DNA from: Treponema socranskii subsp. socranskii VPI DR56BR1116 = ATCC 35536
GTDB taxonomy: Bacteria > Spirochaetota > Spirochaetia > Treponematales > Treponemataceae
Length of the DNA: 64,000 nucleotides
NCBI RefSeq assembly: GCF_000468115.1
Contig: NZ_AVQI01000008.1
Span: forward strand, 1-64,000
Reading direction: 5' to 3'
Below are positions 26,216-34,654 of the stretch, in pieces. The notes under the pieces are model-generated. The model searched no databases and had not been told where the DNA came from. It worked only from the letters and a program-made list of their open reading frames with translations. The position numbers were made by a program, and so were the translations under genes. The stretch's first letter is position 1. Each line of letters begins with the position of its first letter.

Positions 26216-26243
26216 ATTTCGGCAGATAGCGGAAAGGGGTTTA
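26216..26243 (-). promoter_or_regulatory. candidate sigma-28 promoter of the flgB operon
   Basis: Minus strand: TAAA (26240-26243), 16 bp, GCCGAAAT (26216-26223). The match to the sigma-28 -10 box GCCGATAA is six of eight. Spacing is the same 16 bp as in the better promoter before flgN (61482-61509). Confidence 0.5.
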
Positions 26244-26287
26244 GCGGAAAATAAGGGAGAATCGGCGGGGCGTATAAAAGAGGATTC

Positions 26288-26310
26288 CCGCCGAAAAGAT
26301 ATTTCGGCGG
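26288..26310 (-). terminator. hairpin between hslU and flgB
   Basis: A perfect 9-bp stem CCGCCGAAA/TTTCGGCGG with a 5-nt loop, downstream of the hslU stop. There is no immediate U-run on the minus strand (a TCTTTTAT run comes 8 bases later), so it may stabilise the hslU 3' end rather than terminate. Confidence 0.45.
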
Positions 26311-26328
26311 AAAACTCGCTGTACAGCC

Positions 26329-27906
26329 TTAGAGTATATAGCGCGACATATCGCCGTCGGTGACGATATCTTTGAGCTTGTCGTCGACGTATGCCGCATC
26401 GATATCGATCGTTTCGCCTGCATGTTCATCCGCGGTAAACGAAATATCGTCGAGCACTTTTTCCATGATCGTGTGAAGCCGCCTCGCGCCGATGTTTTCG
26501 CTCTTTGCGTTTACGTCTTCGGCGAGAAAGCTCATACGGTCGATCGCATCCTCGGCAAAACGTACCGTCACTCCTTCCGTTTCGAGGAGCGCAACGTACT
26601 GTTTTGTAAGCGCGTTTTTCGGCTCGGTGAGGATTTTTTTGAAATCGTCTTTTTTGAGCGCATCGAGTTCCACGCGCAGCGGAAAGCGTCCCTGCAGTTC
26701 GGGAATCAAATCGCTCGGAGCCGAAACGCTGAACGCTCCGGCCGCGATAAACAAAATATGAGAGGTATCGACGACGCCGTACTTCGTATTTACATTGCTG
26801 CCTTCGACGATCGGAAGGATGTCGCGCTGCACGCCTTCGCGGGAAACGTCCTGCCCGCGCGATTCTCCGTTTTTCGTCGCGATCTTATCGATTTCGTCGA
26901 TAAAGATGATGCCGTTTTGTTCGACCCGTTTTTTCGCTTCGGATGCGACTTTATCGCGGTCGATCATCGTGTCGAGCACTTCTCCGCTTATGATTTTCCG
27001 CGCTTCGTGGATCGTCACGGTTCTCCGCTTCGCTTTGTTTCCGCCCGAAAACATACCGGCGATGCTCTGCATACTGCTTTCGAGATCTTCCATATTGCCG
27101 CCGGCGATGATTTCCATACTCGGCATTTGAAACTGAGGATGCACCGTAAGCTCCACTTCCCTCTCTTCGAGCTTTCCTTCGCGCAGCATCGTGCGGAACT
27201 TTTCCCGCGTCGAGCTTTCTTTTTGCCGGCTTTCACTCTGCGCTTCCGCATCGGATGCCCCACACCCCTCCGATACCGCATCGTATGAAGCGGATCTTTC
27301 CGATGACGCATTCTGCGCATCATCTTTTTCCGAAGCTCCGCCCGATTGATCGGGAAGATACACCGCCTTTGATTCCGCACCGCTTCCTTTTATGAACGTA
27401 AAAATATTTCCGAGGACAGCCGCATCTTTTTTTTCGTTCGCTTTTGCAGCCCTGTCTTTTTCGGCGGAACCGGGGAGCAGGAGATCGAGAAGCCGGTCTT
27501 CGACGAGGGGCACGCTTTTTTCGCGCAAACGTTCTTCCATTTCCGCTTTGACGTCGTTGAAACCGACCGCCATCAAATCGCGTATCATCGATTCGACGTC
27601 GCGCCCGACGTAGCCGACTTCGGTGTACTTCGTCGCTTCGACTTTTAAAAAGGGCGCCGAACACAGCTTTGCAAGCCGCCGCGCGATTTCCGTTTTGCCG
27701 ACGCCGGTCGGTCCTATCATGAGGATATTTTTCGGCGCAACTTCGTCGCGGATATCTTCGGGGAGTTTCAAACGGCGGTAGCGGTTACGCAGCGCAACGG
27801 CGACCGCGCGCTTCGCCTTTTCCTGTCCGATGATGTATTGATCGAGCCTGAGGACTATTTCCTTCGGCGTCAAATCCGTGTGTACTTCTGCCGGTACGTC
27901 GCTCAT
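26329..27906 (-). CDS. hslU: HslU, ATPase subunit of the HslVU protease
   Basis: A 525-residue AAA+ unfoldase, partner of HslV. Walker A GPTGVGKT is at residues 65-72, pore-loop region [14 protein letters not shown] near 95 and Walker [11 protein letters not shown] near 335. The C-terminus SRYIL matches the HslU tail that inserts into HslV. The protein is longer than the usual 440-470 residues. The extra part is in the I-domain (about 148-234), a low-complexity stretch rich in Ser, Glu, Lys and Asp (for example [21 protein letters not shown]). AGGAGG inside the hslV 3' end serves ATG 27906. Confidence 0.94.
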   Translation of the reverse strand: MSDVPAEVHTDLTPKEIVLRLDQYIIGQEKAKRAVAVALRNRYRRLKLPEDIRDEVAPKNILMIGPTGVGKTEIARRLAKLCSAPFLKVEATKYTEVGYVGRDVESMIRDLMAVGFNDVKAEMEERLREKSVPLVEDRLLDLLLPGSAEKDRAAKANEKKDAAVLGNIFTFIKGSGAESKAVYLPDQSGGASEKDDAQNASSERSASYDAVSEGCGASDAEAQSESRQKESSTREKFRTMLREGKLEEREVELTVHPQFQMPSMEIIAGGNMEDLESSMQSIAGMFSGGNKAKRRTVTIHEARKIISGEVLDTMIDRDKVASEAKKRVEQNGIIFIDEIDKIATKNGESRGQDVSREGVQRDILPIVEGSNVNTKYGVVDTSHILFIAAGAFSVSAPSDLIPELQGRFPLRVELDALKKDDFKKILTEPKNALTKQYVALLETEGVTVRFAEDAIDRMSFLAEDVNAKSENIGARRLHTIMEKVLDDISFTADEHAGETIDIDAAYVDDKLKDIVTDGDMSRYIL

Positions 27907-27910
27907 GCGT

Positions 27911-28450
27911 TTATGCCTCCTCTACCGTCAAATTGCCGTTCGTATAGATGCAGATTTTGCCCGCAATTTCAAGACTCTTTTCCGCAATTTCCGAAGCGCT
28001 CATATCGGAGCTTTCGAGATACGCGAGAGCCGCCGAATACGCATAGTTTCCGCCGCTTCCGATCGCGCACACGTCGTTTTCCGGTTCGATGACGTTGCCG
28101 TCGCCTGAAATGAGCAGTATCTTCGTTCCGTCGGCGACGAGAAGCTCGGCTTCGAGCTTTTGCAGCGAACGCTCGGTACGCCACATTTTGGCAAGCGCGA
28201 CGGCGCTGCGCATGATGTCGCCCGAATACTCTTTCAATTTTTCTTCGAATTTATCGAACAGCGTAAACGCGTCCGCAACCGAACCTGCGAATCCGGTGAG
28301 CACTTTTCCGTCGTATATTTTGCGCACTTTGCGCGCGTTGCCCTTTACGACCGTATTGCCTGCGGTCACCTGTCCGTCACCCGCCATAGCAACCTTTCCG
28401 TTCCGGCGGACGGCGATAACCGTCGTACTGTGAATTTTTCTCGCAGCCAT
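27911..28450 (-). CDS. hslV: HslV, proteolytic subunit of the HslVU protease
   Basis: A 179-residue threonine peptidase of proteasome beta fold. After an 8-residue leader (MAARKIHS) comes [21 protein letters not shown]; the Thr after removal of the leader is the nucleophile. Lys and Gly residues of the active site ([22 protein letters not shown]) are conserved. ATG 28450 is chosen because GGAG lies five bases before it; a GTG six bases upstream is too close. Its stop is followed after four bases by hslU. The leader contains an intrinsic-terminator-like hairpin. Confidence 0.93.
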   Translation of the reverse strand: MAARKIHSTTVIAVRRNGKVAMAGDGQVTAGNTVVKGNARKVRKIYDGKVLTGFAGSVADAFTLFDKFEEKLKEYSGDIMRSAVALAKMWRTERSLQKLEAELLVADGTKILLISGDGNVIEPENDVCAIGSGGNYAYSAALAYLESSDMSASEIAEKSLEIAGKICIYTNGNLTVEEA

Positions 28451-28469
28451 ATACACTCCAACAAAAACA

Positions 28470-28493
28470 AAAAAATAAACGGCACGGCCGTTT
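28470..28493 (-). terminator. intrinsic terminator between xerC and hslV
   Basis: Minus strand: AAACGGC, loop CGT, GCCGTTT (28477-28493), then ATTTTTTTG. It lies only about 20 bases before the hslV start codon, too near for a promoter in between, so it may work as an attenuator of hslVU. Confidence 0.65.
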
Positions 28494-28572
28494 TACACCG
28501 GCGCATTTACCGCCGCTTCGCAATCGATTCGATTCCACACACAATTAACAATCACACATTATTAATTTTCTT

Positions 28573-29478
28573 TTATCGTTTTCCGTGCGGATGCGCTTTT
28601 TCATACAATTCGATAAGGCGCTCCGTCGTGATATGCGTATAGCGCTGCGTCGTCGAAATGCTTGCGTGTCCCAAAAGCTCCTGCACGACACGCACGTCCG
28701 CACCTTGTGAAATCATCGCAGTCGCAAACGTATGCCGAAGCGCGTGCGGCGAAATATGGCGAGCCGTCCCTTCCGCACCCGAATAGCGCGACAGTATCCA
28801 GCGGATGCCGTGCGCACCGAGAGCGGTGCCTCTCCTGTTGACGAATATTTCGCTCACGTTGTCCGTCATGCGTTTTTTTGCAAAAAACTTTTTCCTGTCG
28901 GCAAGATACGCTTTGAACGCTTTTTGCGCATCTTCTCCGAAATACACGCGGCGGTCTTTACTGCCCTTTCCGGTGACGAGAGCGGAAGAAAAATCTTCCG
29001 ACATATCGCTTAAGCGGACGGAAGCGAGCTCCGAAACGCGGCACCCCGACGAATAGAGCATTTCCAAAATAGCGCTGTCACGAGACGCCCACAGGATTTC
29101 TTTTTCTTTCGGTACGGCGCACAGCTCGTCGACTTCCGCGCCGGTTAAAAAGCGCGGCACGTGATGCGGCATCTTTACCGTTTTGATTTCCTCTGCGGGA
29201 TCTGTATTAATATACTCAAATTTTTTGCAATAGGCAAAAAAAGTTCTGCACGCAGCGATAAAGCGGTTTACGGTTGCGCTTGATTTTTTTTCTTTTGAAA
29301 GAACTCCGATGCAGCTTCTGATATCTTCGGCGGACGCTTCCTTCACGTCTTTTTCCGCGCCCAAAAAAGCCGAAAGGCGGCGCAAATCGTTTCGGTACGC
29401 ACAAACGGAATTGAGCGAAAGTCCGCGCACGGCTTCGAGGTAGAGCAAAAATTCGTCTATCGCATCCGAAAGGCGCAT
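28573..29478 (-). CDS. xerC: tyrosine recombinase XerC
   Basis: A 301-residue site-specific recombinase of the XerC/XerD type, which resolves chromosome dimers at dif. It has an N-terminal SAM-like DNA-binding domain (about 1-90). The C-terminal catalytic domain contains Arg in SGCRVSELASV, Lys in TGKGSKDRRV, HALRHTFAT, LLGHASISTTQRYTH and the nucleophile Tyr in the latter motif. A second Xer gene lies at 33719. Together they would form the heterotetramer; which one is C or D is assigned by operon position next to topA. The upstream neighbour topA ends 14 bp before it. Confidence 0.88.
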   Translation of the reverse strand: MRLSDAIDEFLLYLEAVRGLSLNSVCAYRNDLRRLSAFLGAEKDVKEASAEDIRSCIGVLSKEKKSSATVNRFIAACRTFFAYCKKFEYINTDPAEEIKTVKMPHHVPRFLTGAEVDELCAVPKEKEILWASRDSAILEMLYSSGCRVSELASVRLSDMSEDFSSALVTGKGSKDRRVYFGEDAQKAFKAYLADRKKFFAKKRMTDNVSEIFVNRRGTALGAHGIRWILSRYSGAEGTARHISPHALRHTFATAMISQGADVRVVQELLGHASISTTQRYTHITTERLIELYEKAHPHGKR

Positions 29479-29492
29479 CGGTTTACCCTGCG

Positions 29493-31652
29493 CTATTGCC
29501 GAGACTCGGGAGCGCCTTCCGACTCTTTTTCAAAAGCCGCAGCATCGTCGGCGGAGTGCAAAAAGGTACAGTCGGGATTGATGCACGATTTATACGTGCC
29601 GTTCTTTTTATCGTATTTTTCAACGAGGAACCATCCGCACTTCGGACAATACTGATCGATCGGTTTGAAATGCGAAATAAAATTGCACTTCGGGTAATTC
29701 GTACAGCCGTAGAATTCTTTGCCCCTTCCCTTCGTTTTCCGTGCGACGATCTCTCCGTCGCAGCCGGGCATCGGGCACTTCGCAAGCGGGATCGAACGCG
29801 TGTTGCGGCATTCGGGAAATCCCGAACAGGCGAGAAAGTATCCGAAGCGGCCGAGTTTTTTGACCATGGGCTTTCCGCACTTTTCGCACACGATATCGGT
29901 TTTTTCGTCGAGAAAGCCTTTGACGCTTTCCTGCGTTTCCATCACGTCGTCGACGCGTTTTTTGAACGGGCCGTAAAAATCTTTTATCATTCCGTTCCAC
30001 ACGAGAGCGCCCTGCTCCACTTTGTCGAGATCGTTTTCGACTTCCGCGGTAAAATGTTCGTTGATGACGTTCGGAAATGATTCGACGAGGATTTTGCATA
30101 TCATGCGGCCGAGGACAGTCGGCACGAGCTGACGGTTCGTCCGCGTTACATAATAGCGGTCGAGCAAAACCGAAATGATCGGCGCATAAGTCGAAGGTCT
30201 GCCTATCCCCTTTTCTTCGAGCGTTCGAACGATGGACGCATCGGTGTAGCGCGCGGGCCCTTGAGTAAAGTGCTGTTCGGGATAAAATTTTTCGCACGCG
30301 ATTTTTTCGCCTTCTTTCAGCGAAGGGAGATTTCCGGTTTTATCCTCTTTCGACGAAAGGAGTTTGATGACATGATAAAAACCCTTGTCGACTATTTTGC
30401 TTGCGGATGCGCGGAAAATCGCATCGCCCGAAGCGATTTCAACGCTCGTCGTCCGCGTCTTCGCGTTGTTCATCTGACTCGAAACGAAGCGCTCCCAAAT
30501 GATCGAATAGAGGCGAAGCTGATCGCGCGTCAAATATTCTTTTATCGAATCGGGCGTATACGACACGTAGGTCGGGCGGATGCCTTCGTGCGCGTCCTGA
30601 GCCGCTTTTCCGACTTCATACTTTACAGGTTCGGCAGGCAAGTCGTCGGGATAATTTTTTGAAAGCCACGAGCGCACTTCGTCGAGGGCGGTTTGCGAAA
30701 TGCGCACGGAATCGGTGCGCATATACGTGATGAGACCTACGCGGCTTTCACCGACGTTGACGCCTTCGTAGAGCTGCTGCGCGATCTGCATGGTTTTCCT
30801 CGACGTGTAACCGAGGCGGTTTGCGGCCGCCTGCTGCAATTTCGACGTCGTAAACGGCGCTTTCGGTTTTACCGTTTTGTCGGTCGTCTTTACGCTTACG
30901 ACCGTGCAGTCGGAATTTTTTATCAAGTCGATGATTTTATTGACTTCGGCTTCGTTTTTCAATTCAGCCTTTTCACCCTTGTACGAAACGAGCTGAGCGG
31001 TAAACGTCGTTTTGCCTTTTACAAAATCCGCATCGAGCGTCCAATATTCTTCGGGCAGAAAATTTTCCACTTCTTCTTCGCGCTCGCAGATGAGACGAAG
31101 CGCGACCGACTGCACGCGGCCGGCCGAAAGACCGTTTTTCACTTTACTCCACAAAAGCGGACTTAAATTGTAGCCGACGAGACGGTCGAGCACGCGCCGC
31201 GCTTTTTGCGCGTTCACTTTGCTTTCGACGATTTCGTCGGGATGCTTGACCGCTTCTTTGATCGCAATCGGCGTGATTTCGTTGAACACGATGCGGCTGA
31301 TCGGAGCGCTCGTCTTTTCTTTTAGCGCCTTATTCAAATGCCACGCGATTGCTTCTCCTTCGCGGTCGTTATCGCTTGCGAGCAGGACGGACGTCGATTT
31401 TTTCGCATCCTTTTGCAGCTCTTTTAATAATTTTGCCCTGCCTCTCACGGTGATGTATTCGGGCTGAAAATCGTGATCGACATCGATCGCAAGGCGCGAT
31501 TTCGGTAAATCGATCAAGTGTCCCATGGACGCTTTTACCGTATAGCCCGGGCCGAGATATTTTTCGATCGTATGCGCTTTTGCCGGAGATTCGACAATCA
31601 CGAGCGTCGATTCTTTTGTTTTTGAAGCACGTTTTTTTGCTGCATCAGCCAT
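29493..31652 (-). CDS. topA: DNA topoisomerase I
   Basis: A 719-residue type IA topoisomerase that relaxes negative supercoils. The TOPRIM domain starts at LVIVESPAKAHTIEKYLG (about 18-35), with the acidic DNDREGEAIAWHL motif near 90. The active-site Tyr is in GLITYMRTDSVRIS near 310. The C-terminus has Cys4 zinc ribbons (CEKCGKPMVKKLGRFGYFLAC, CPMPGC, CPKCGW). ATG 31652 is chosen because it follows GGGAG at a good distance, matches the usual N-terminus and lies after the leader repeats; the frame is open upstream to 31715 without similarity. Confidence 0.95.
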   Translation of the reverse strand: MADAAKKRASKTKESTLVIVESPAKAHTIEKYLGPGYTVKASMGHLIDLPKSRLAIDVDHDFQPEYITVRGRAKLLKELQKDAKKSTSVLLASDNDREGEAIAWHLNKALKEKTSAPISRIVFNEITPIAIKEAVKHPDEIVESKVNAQKARRVLDRLVGYNLSPLLWSKVKNGLSAGRVQSVALRLICEREEEVENFLPEEYWTLDADFVKGKTTFTAQLVSYKGEKAELKNEAEVNKIIDLIKNSDCTVVSVKTTDKTVKPKAPFTTSKLQQAAANRLGYTSRKTMQIAQQLYEGVNVGESRVGLITYMRTDSVRISQTALDEVRSWLSKNYPDDLPAEPVKYEVGKAAQDAHEGIRPTYVSYTPDSIKEYLTRDQLRLYSIIWERFVSSQMNNAKTRTTSVEIASGDAIFRASASKIVDKGFYHVIKLLSSKEDKTGNLPSLKEGEKIACEKFYPEQHFTQGPARYTDASIVRTLEEKGIGRPSTYAPIISVLLDRYYVTRTNRQLVPTVLGRMICKILVESFPNVINEHFTAEVENDLDKVEQGALVWNGMIKDFYGPFKKRVDDVMETQESVKGFLDEKTDIVCEKCGKPMVKKLGRFGYFLACSGFPECRNTRSIPLAKCPMPGCDGEIVARKTKGRGKEFYGCTNYPKCNFISHFKPIDQYCPKCGWFLVEKYDKKNGTYKSCINPDCTFLHSADDAAAFEKESEGAPESRQ

Positions 31653-31760
31653 AGCCTTCTCCCATAAAAATTTTAACGCGAGAGTGCGGCGTTCCGCGCC
31701 GCACCCGTAGTACAATTAAGGAAACTGTCCAAAAACTTCAGTTTTTGGACAGCCACGTAT
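31653..31760 (-). repeat. topA leader with stacked hairpins and a degenerate leader-element tail (copy F)
   Basis: From the dprA end toward topA: a perfect 13-bp hairpin CTGTCCAAAAACT/AGTTTTTGGACAG (31725-31752), then an 8-bp hairpin GTGCGGCG/CGCCGCAC (31684-31704), then AAAATTTTTATGGGAG leading to ATG 31652. The order GC hairpin, A/T-rich segment, GGGAG and start codon matches modules 3 and 4 of the element at 14516. An additional AGGGCA/TGCCCT hairpin (about 31766-31789) lies before it. Confidence 0.55.
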
Positions 31761-31814
31761 AAGGGCATCTTAAAAAACTTGCCCTCAGCGATTTTTTCAA
31801 AATTTTCGCCCCTC

Positions 31815-32843
31815 TTAAAAAAGAGAGGGCTCGCCGCTTCGCGCACCGGGGGATTCCGAGCGGCAGCGGCGGTAATCGGCATAATCTTTTATAACCGGAG
31901 CGCCGTCGACGACGTATTTTTCCGCCGTACGTTCGGCCTTTCCTTTTGCGGCCTCTCCCCTCTCGATCTTTTTTTCGAGCTCGCACTTCGCTTGCCGCGA
32001 AACCGCCTTTGCAGAAGCGGAAAACGCCGCTTCGTGAATCATCACGTCGCGGTTATAATCGAGGGCGTACTGCGCCGTAATGAGCGCGCCGCTTCCCGGG
32101 GGCGATTCGACGACGACGGTCGCAGGCGACAGAGCCGCGATGATGCGGTTTCTGTGCACAAATCTCCACGCTTCGGCAGGGACTCCCGGAAGATATTCGC
32201 TTACGAGAACCCCGCCCGTTTTAATAATTTTTTCCGCAAGCCTTTTATGCGAAGACGGAACGATCATATCCGCTCCGCACGGAAGGATCGCCGCGGTCTT
32301 TCCGCAATTTTTTTCAGTTCCCGCTTCCATCGCATCGAAACAGGCATCGACGGCTCCCGCGTGAGCCGAAGCGTCGATTCCGTACGCGAGACCCGACACG
32401 ACCGTAACTCCGTTTCGAGCGGCATCGCACGCAAACGAAAACGCCGCTTCTTTTCCTTCTCTCGTCATGCGCCGCGTTCCGACGACGGAAACCGTTTCGC
32501 CTAAAAGACAGGATGCGTTTCCGCGGCAAAACAACATAAAAGGCGCATTTTCCGCTTCCGAAAGGAGGGCGGGATACAAAGCATCCCCGTTTAAAATCGT
32601 TTCGATGCCGAACGCTTTAATAATCCGCTCGGCCTTTTCCGCTTCGCGTACGCACGAAGGGCCGTTCCACACCGCGGCTCGAAAAGTTCTTCCGACAAGC
32701 GTTGCGATATCGTCTATAGACAGTAGCGCAAGGGCGGCTGCGCTGTCAAGGTTCTCGAGTAAAATATTTTTTTCGCGCAGCGTCAAAAACGATACACCCG
32801 CGAGACACAAAGAAAGAAAATAGTTTTCCTTTTCAACGCCCAT
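31815..32843 (-). CDS. dprA: DNA-processing protein DprA
   Basis: A 342-residue protein that loads RecA on incoming single-stranded DNA in transformable bacteria; its role in spirochaetes is unclear. The Rossmann-like core contains SVVGTRRMTREGKEAAFSFA near 120, VSGLAYGIDASAHAGAV near 150, AILPCGADMIVPSSHKRL near 190 and SPPGSGALITAQYALDYNRDV near 260. The start at 32843 overlaps the end of the upstream lipoprotein gene by 11 bp; ATG 32852 is an alternative. Genes upstream and downstream (xerD, topA, xerC) also act on DNA. Confidence 0.9.
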   Translation of the reverse strand: MGVEKENYFLSLCLAGVSFLTLREKNILLENLDSAAALALLSIDDIATLVGRTFRAAVWNGPSCVREAEKAERIIKAFGIETILNGDALYPALLSEAENAPFMLFCRGNASCLLGETVSVVGTRRMTREGKEAAFSFACDAARNGVTVVSGLAYGIDASAHAGAVDACFDAMEAGTEKNCGKTAAILPCGADMIVPSSHKRLAEKIIKTGGVLVSEYLPGVPAEAWRFVHRNRIIAALSPATVVVESPPGSGALITAQYALDYNRDVMIHEAAFSASAKAVSRQAKCELEKKIERGEAAKGKAERTAEKYVVDGAPVIKDYADYRRCRSESPGARSGEPSLF

Positions 32844-33558
32844 AGGCCGCATCCAAAGCGATTTTTTTATTTGCTTCCGCGAGCGCCTTTTTTTCTTTAT
32901 CCTTTGTCGTTTTAATAATGGAATCGTACATAGCTGCCGACGCTTGAAAATCTCCGGTACGGAAATACGCGTTCGCAAGAACGGATTTTGCATCGGTGTG
33001 TCCCGTGTCGATAGTCAAAAGCGTTTTAAGATAGGGAATCGCTTTTTCGCTTTCGTCGAGTTCGAACACATAGAGTACGCCGAGCCCGTAGAGCGCACGG
33101 ACATAGCGGCTTTCGATCGCGATCGCGCGGAGATATGCCGACTCCGACAATTTCAAATAATTATATTTTTTTGTCGTACTGCCCGTCGCATCGTAATCGA
33201 GCGCCGAATGCGCCATATAACCCGCGCACACACCGACGTAGTAATAGAGGTTTTGATTTGTCGGATAATACTCGATCGCCTTTTGATAACACGAAAGCGC
33301 TTCGCCCCACATTTTCAAATCGATATAGCGCGAGCCGAGTATCTTATACCAAATGCCGATTTGCTCGTTCGCAAGCGTTATATCCGCAACGCGCTTTTCG
33401 TATTTTGCGATAGCCTCTTTGTATTCGTCGATCGTCGTCGGAGACGAAACGCCTTCTTCCGTCTGCTGCAGACGTTTGACGGCTGCATTCGACGATCCGC
33501 ATGAAACGAACATTAAAATTAATAATAATAAACTTACCGTTATATGTATTTTTTTCAT
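32833..33558 (-). CDS. tetratricopeptide-repeat lipoprotein
   Basis: A 241-residue protein with a lipoprotein signal (MKKIHITVSLLLLILMFVSC, Cys at residue 20) followed by TPR-type helical repeats (about 60-230), for example WGEALSCYQKAIEYYPTNQNLYYYVG and ALYGLGVLYVFELDESEKAIPYLKTLL. It would be a periplasm-facing or envelope scaffold; the partner is unknown. ATG 33558 is chosen because it gives a proper lipoprotein signal and follows GAGG; the frame remains open far upstream but without a plausible product. It lies between xerD and dprA, where treponemes carry a conserved hypothetical gene. Confidence 0.82.
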   Translation of the reverse strand: MKKIHITVSLLLLILMFVSCGSSNAAVKRLQQTEEGVSSPTTIDEYKEAIAKYEKRVADITLANEQIGIWYKILGSRYIDLKMWGEALSCYQKAIEYYPTNQNLYYYVGVCAGYMAHSALDYDATGSTTKKYNYLKLSESAYLRAIAIESRYVRALYGLGVLYVFELDESEKAIPYLKTLLTIDTGHTDAKSVLANAYFRTGDFQASAAMYDSIIKTTKDKEKKALAEANKKIALDAAYGR

Positions 33559-33589
33559 AGCAACCTCGATTTTCGAATCTTTCCGTATC

Positions 33590-33617
33590 AATATAACAAT
33601 ATATAATAAAATTGCAA
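33590..33617 (-). promoter_or_regulatory. promoter before the TPR lipoprotein gene
   Basis: Minus strand: TTGCAA (33612-33617), 16 bp, TATATT (33590-33595), 32 bp before the start codon, in a very AT-rich stretch. It suggests a transcription unit break between xerD and the lipoprotein-dprA-topA-xerC genes. Confidence 0.6.
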
Positions 33618-33718
33618 GAACAAGGCAATCGAAAGGCAAAGACGACGCACATCGCGCACGGATACGTTTTATTTTTGCCGAACGCCCGCACTCCCGGCAG
33701 CAGTGCGGCAGCAGCACA

Positions 33719-34642
33719 TTAGGGCGCGGATACGTCGCCTTTTGCCGCATGACCCGGAAAATATTTTTCGTGATTTTTCCGAAGCTGCTCGTCATCGACG
33801 TGCGTATAAATCTGTGTCGTCGAAAGATCCGCATGCCCGAGCAATTCCTGAACGGAGCGCAGATCAGCCCCTCCTGCGAGCAAGTGCGTCGCAAACGAAT
33901 GGCGCAGCGTGTGCACTTTTGCACGAACGCCGCTTTTCGCTTCATACCCGCAAAATCGCTTCCACAAACCTTTTCGCGAAAGAGGATCGCCGCGGTAATT
34001 GACGAAAACTTCGGCGACCGTTTTTTTTCCGACAAGAAGCGGCCGAGACTCGGAAAGGTATGCGGAAAGTTTTACCTTCGCCGCATCTCCGAAGGGCACG
34101 ATACGCTCTTTATCGCCCTTACCTCGCACGAGGATTATGCGTTCGTTCAAATGCACGTTTTGCATGAGAAGAGAAGCCGCTTCGCTCGCGCGAAGCCCGC
34201 ACGAATAGATAAGTTCGAACAGCGCCGCATCGCGAAGCCCCAAAGGCTCCGACGTATCGATGGACGAAAGAAAAGACTCGATCTGAGAGACTGAAAGGAC
34301 GCGCGGCAGCGGACGGGCGGCTTTCGGCCGGTCGAGCGCGAGGGCAAAATTTTCGCTCCATATACCGAGCCTCGTGAGATAAGATCCGAAAGCGCGCAGC
34401 GCTGAAATATCTTTTGCGATCGTAAGCTCCGTACAGCCTTTCGTTTTTTTCCAAACGAGATAATACGTGAGTTCGCGAAAATCGATATCGTGCAGCTTTA
34501 TTTTTTTTTCGACGCACCACGACAAAAACTCGCTCGCAGAAAGCCGATAGGTTTCCGCCGTTTTCTGCGAGCGCCGCAACACAAGCACGATATCCGTGTA
34601 AAAACGCGAGAGTATGACCGGAATCGTCAATTTTTCAGCCAT
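33719..34642 (-). CDS. xerD: tyrosine recombinase XerD
   Basis: A 307-residue tyrosine recombinase. The core-binding domain spans about 1-100. Catalytic motifs are YSCGLRASEAASLL, RGKGDKERIVPFG, VHTLRHSFATHLLAGGADLRSVQELLGHADLSTTQIYTH. All residues of the RKHRHY set are present. It is adjacent to ftsZ (12 bp downstream of the ftsZ stop), which fits a role in coupling dimer resolution to division. It shares family but not close identity with the recombinase at 28573. Confidence 0.86.
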   Translation of the reverse strand: MAEKLTIPVILSRFYTDIVLVLRRSQKTAETYRLSASEFLSWCVEKKIKLHDIDFRELTYYLVWKKTKGCTELTIAKDISALRAFGSYLTRLGIWSENFALALDRPKAARPLPRVLSVSQIESFLSSIDTSEPLGLRDAALFELIYSCGLRASEAASLLMQNVHLNERIILVRGKGDKERIVPFGDAAKVKLSAYLSESRPLLVGKKTVAEVFVNYRGDPLSRKGLWKRFCGYEAKSGVRAKVHTLRHSFATHLLAGGADLRSVQELLGHADLSTTQIYTHVDDEQLRKNHEKYFPGHAAKGDVSAP

Positions 34643-34654
34643 ACGGATTCCGTA

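Noticed and set aside
33559-34035. Long upstream extension of the TPR lipoprotein frame into the xerD region.
   Set aside because: It would remove the lipoprotein signal, overlaps xerD antisense-free in another frame, and shows no domain; ATG 33558 has a ribosome-binding site and a promoter.
28573-34642. The two tyrosine recombinases as integrases of a mobile element.
   Set aside because: They lie in the conserved treponemal division/topA context, match the XerC/XerD layout, and no att repeats or cargo genes are nearby.
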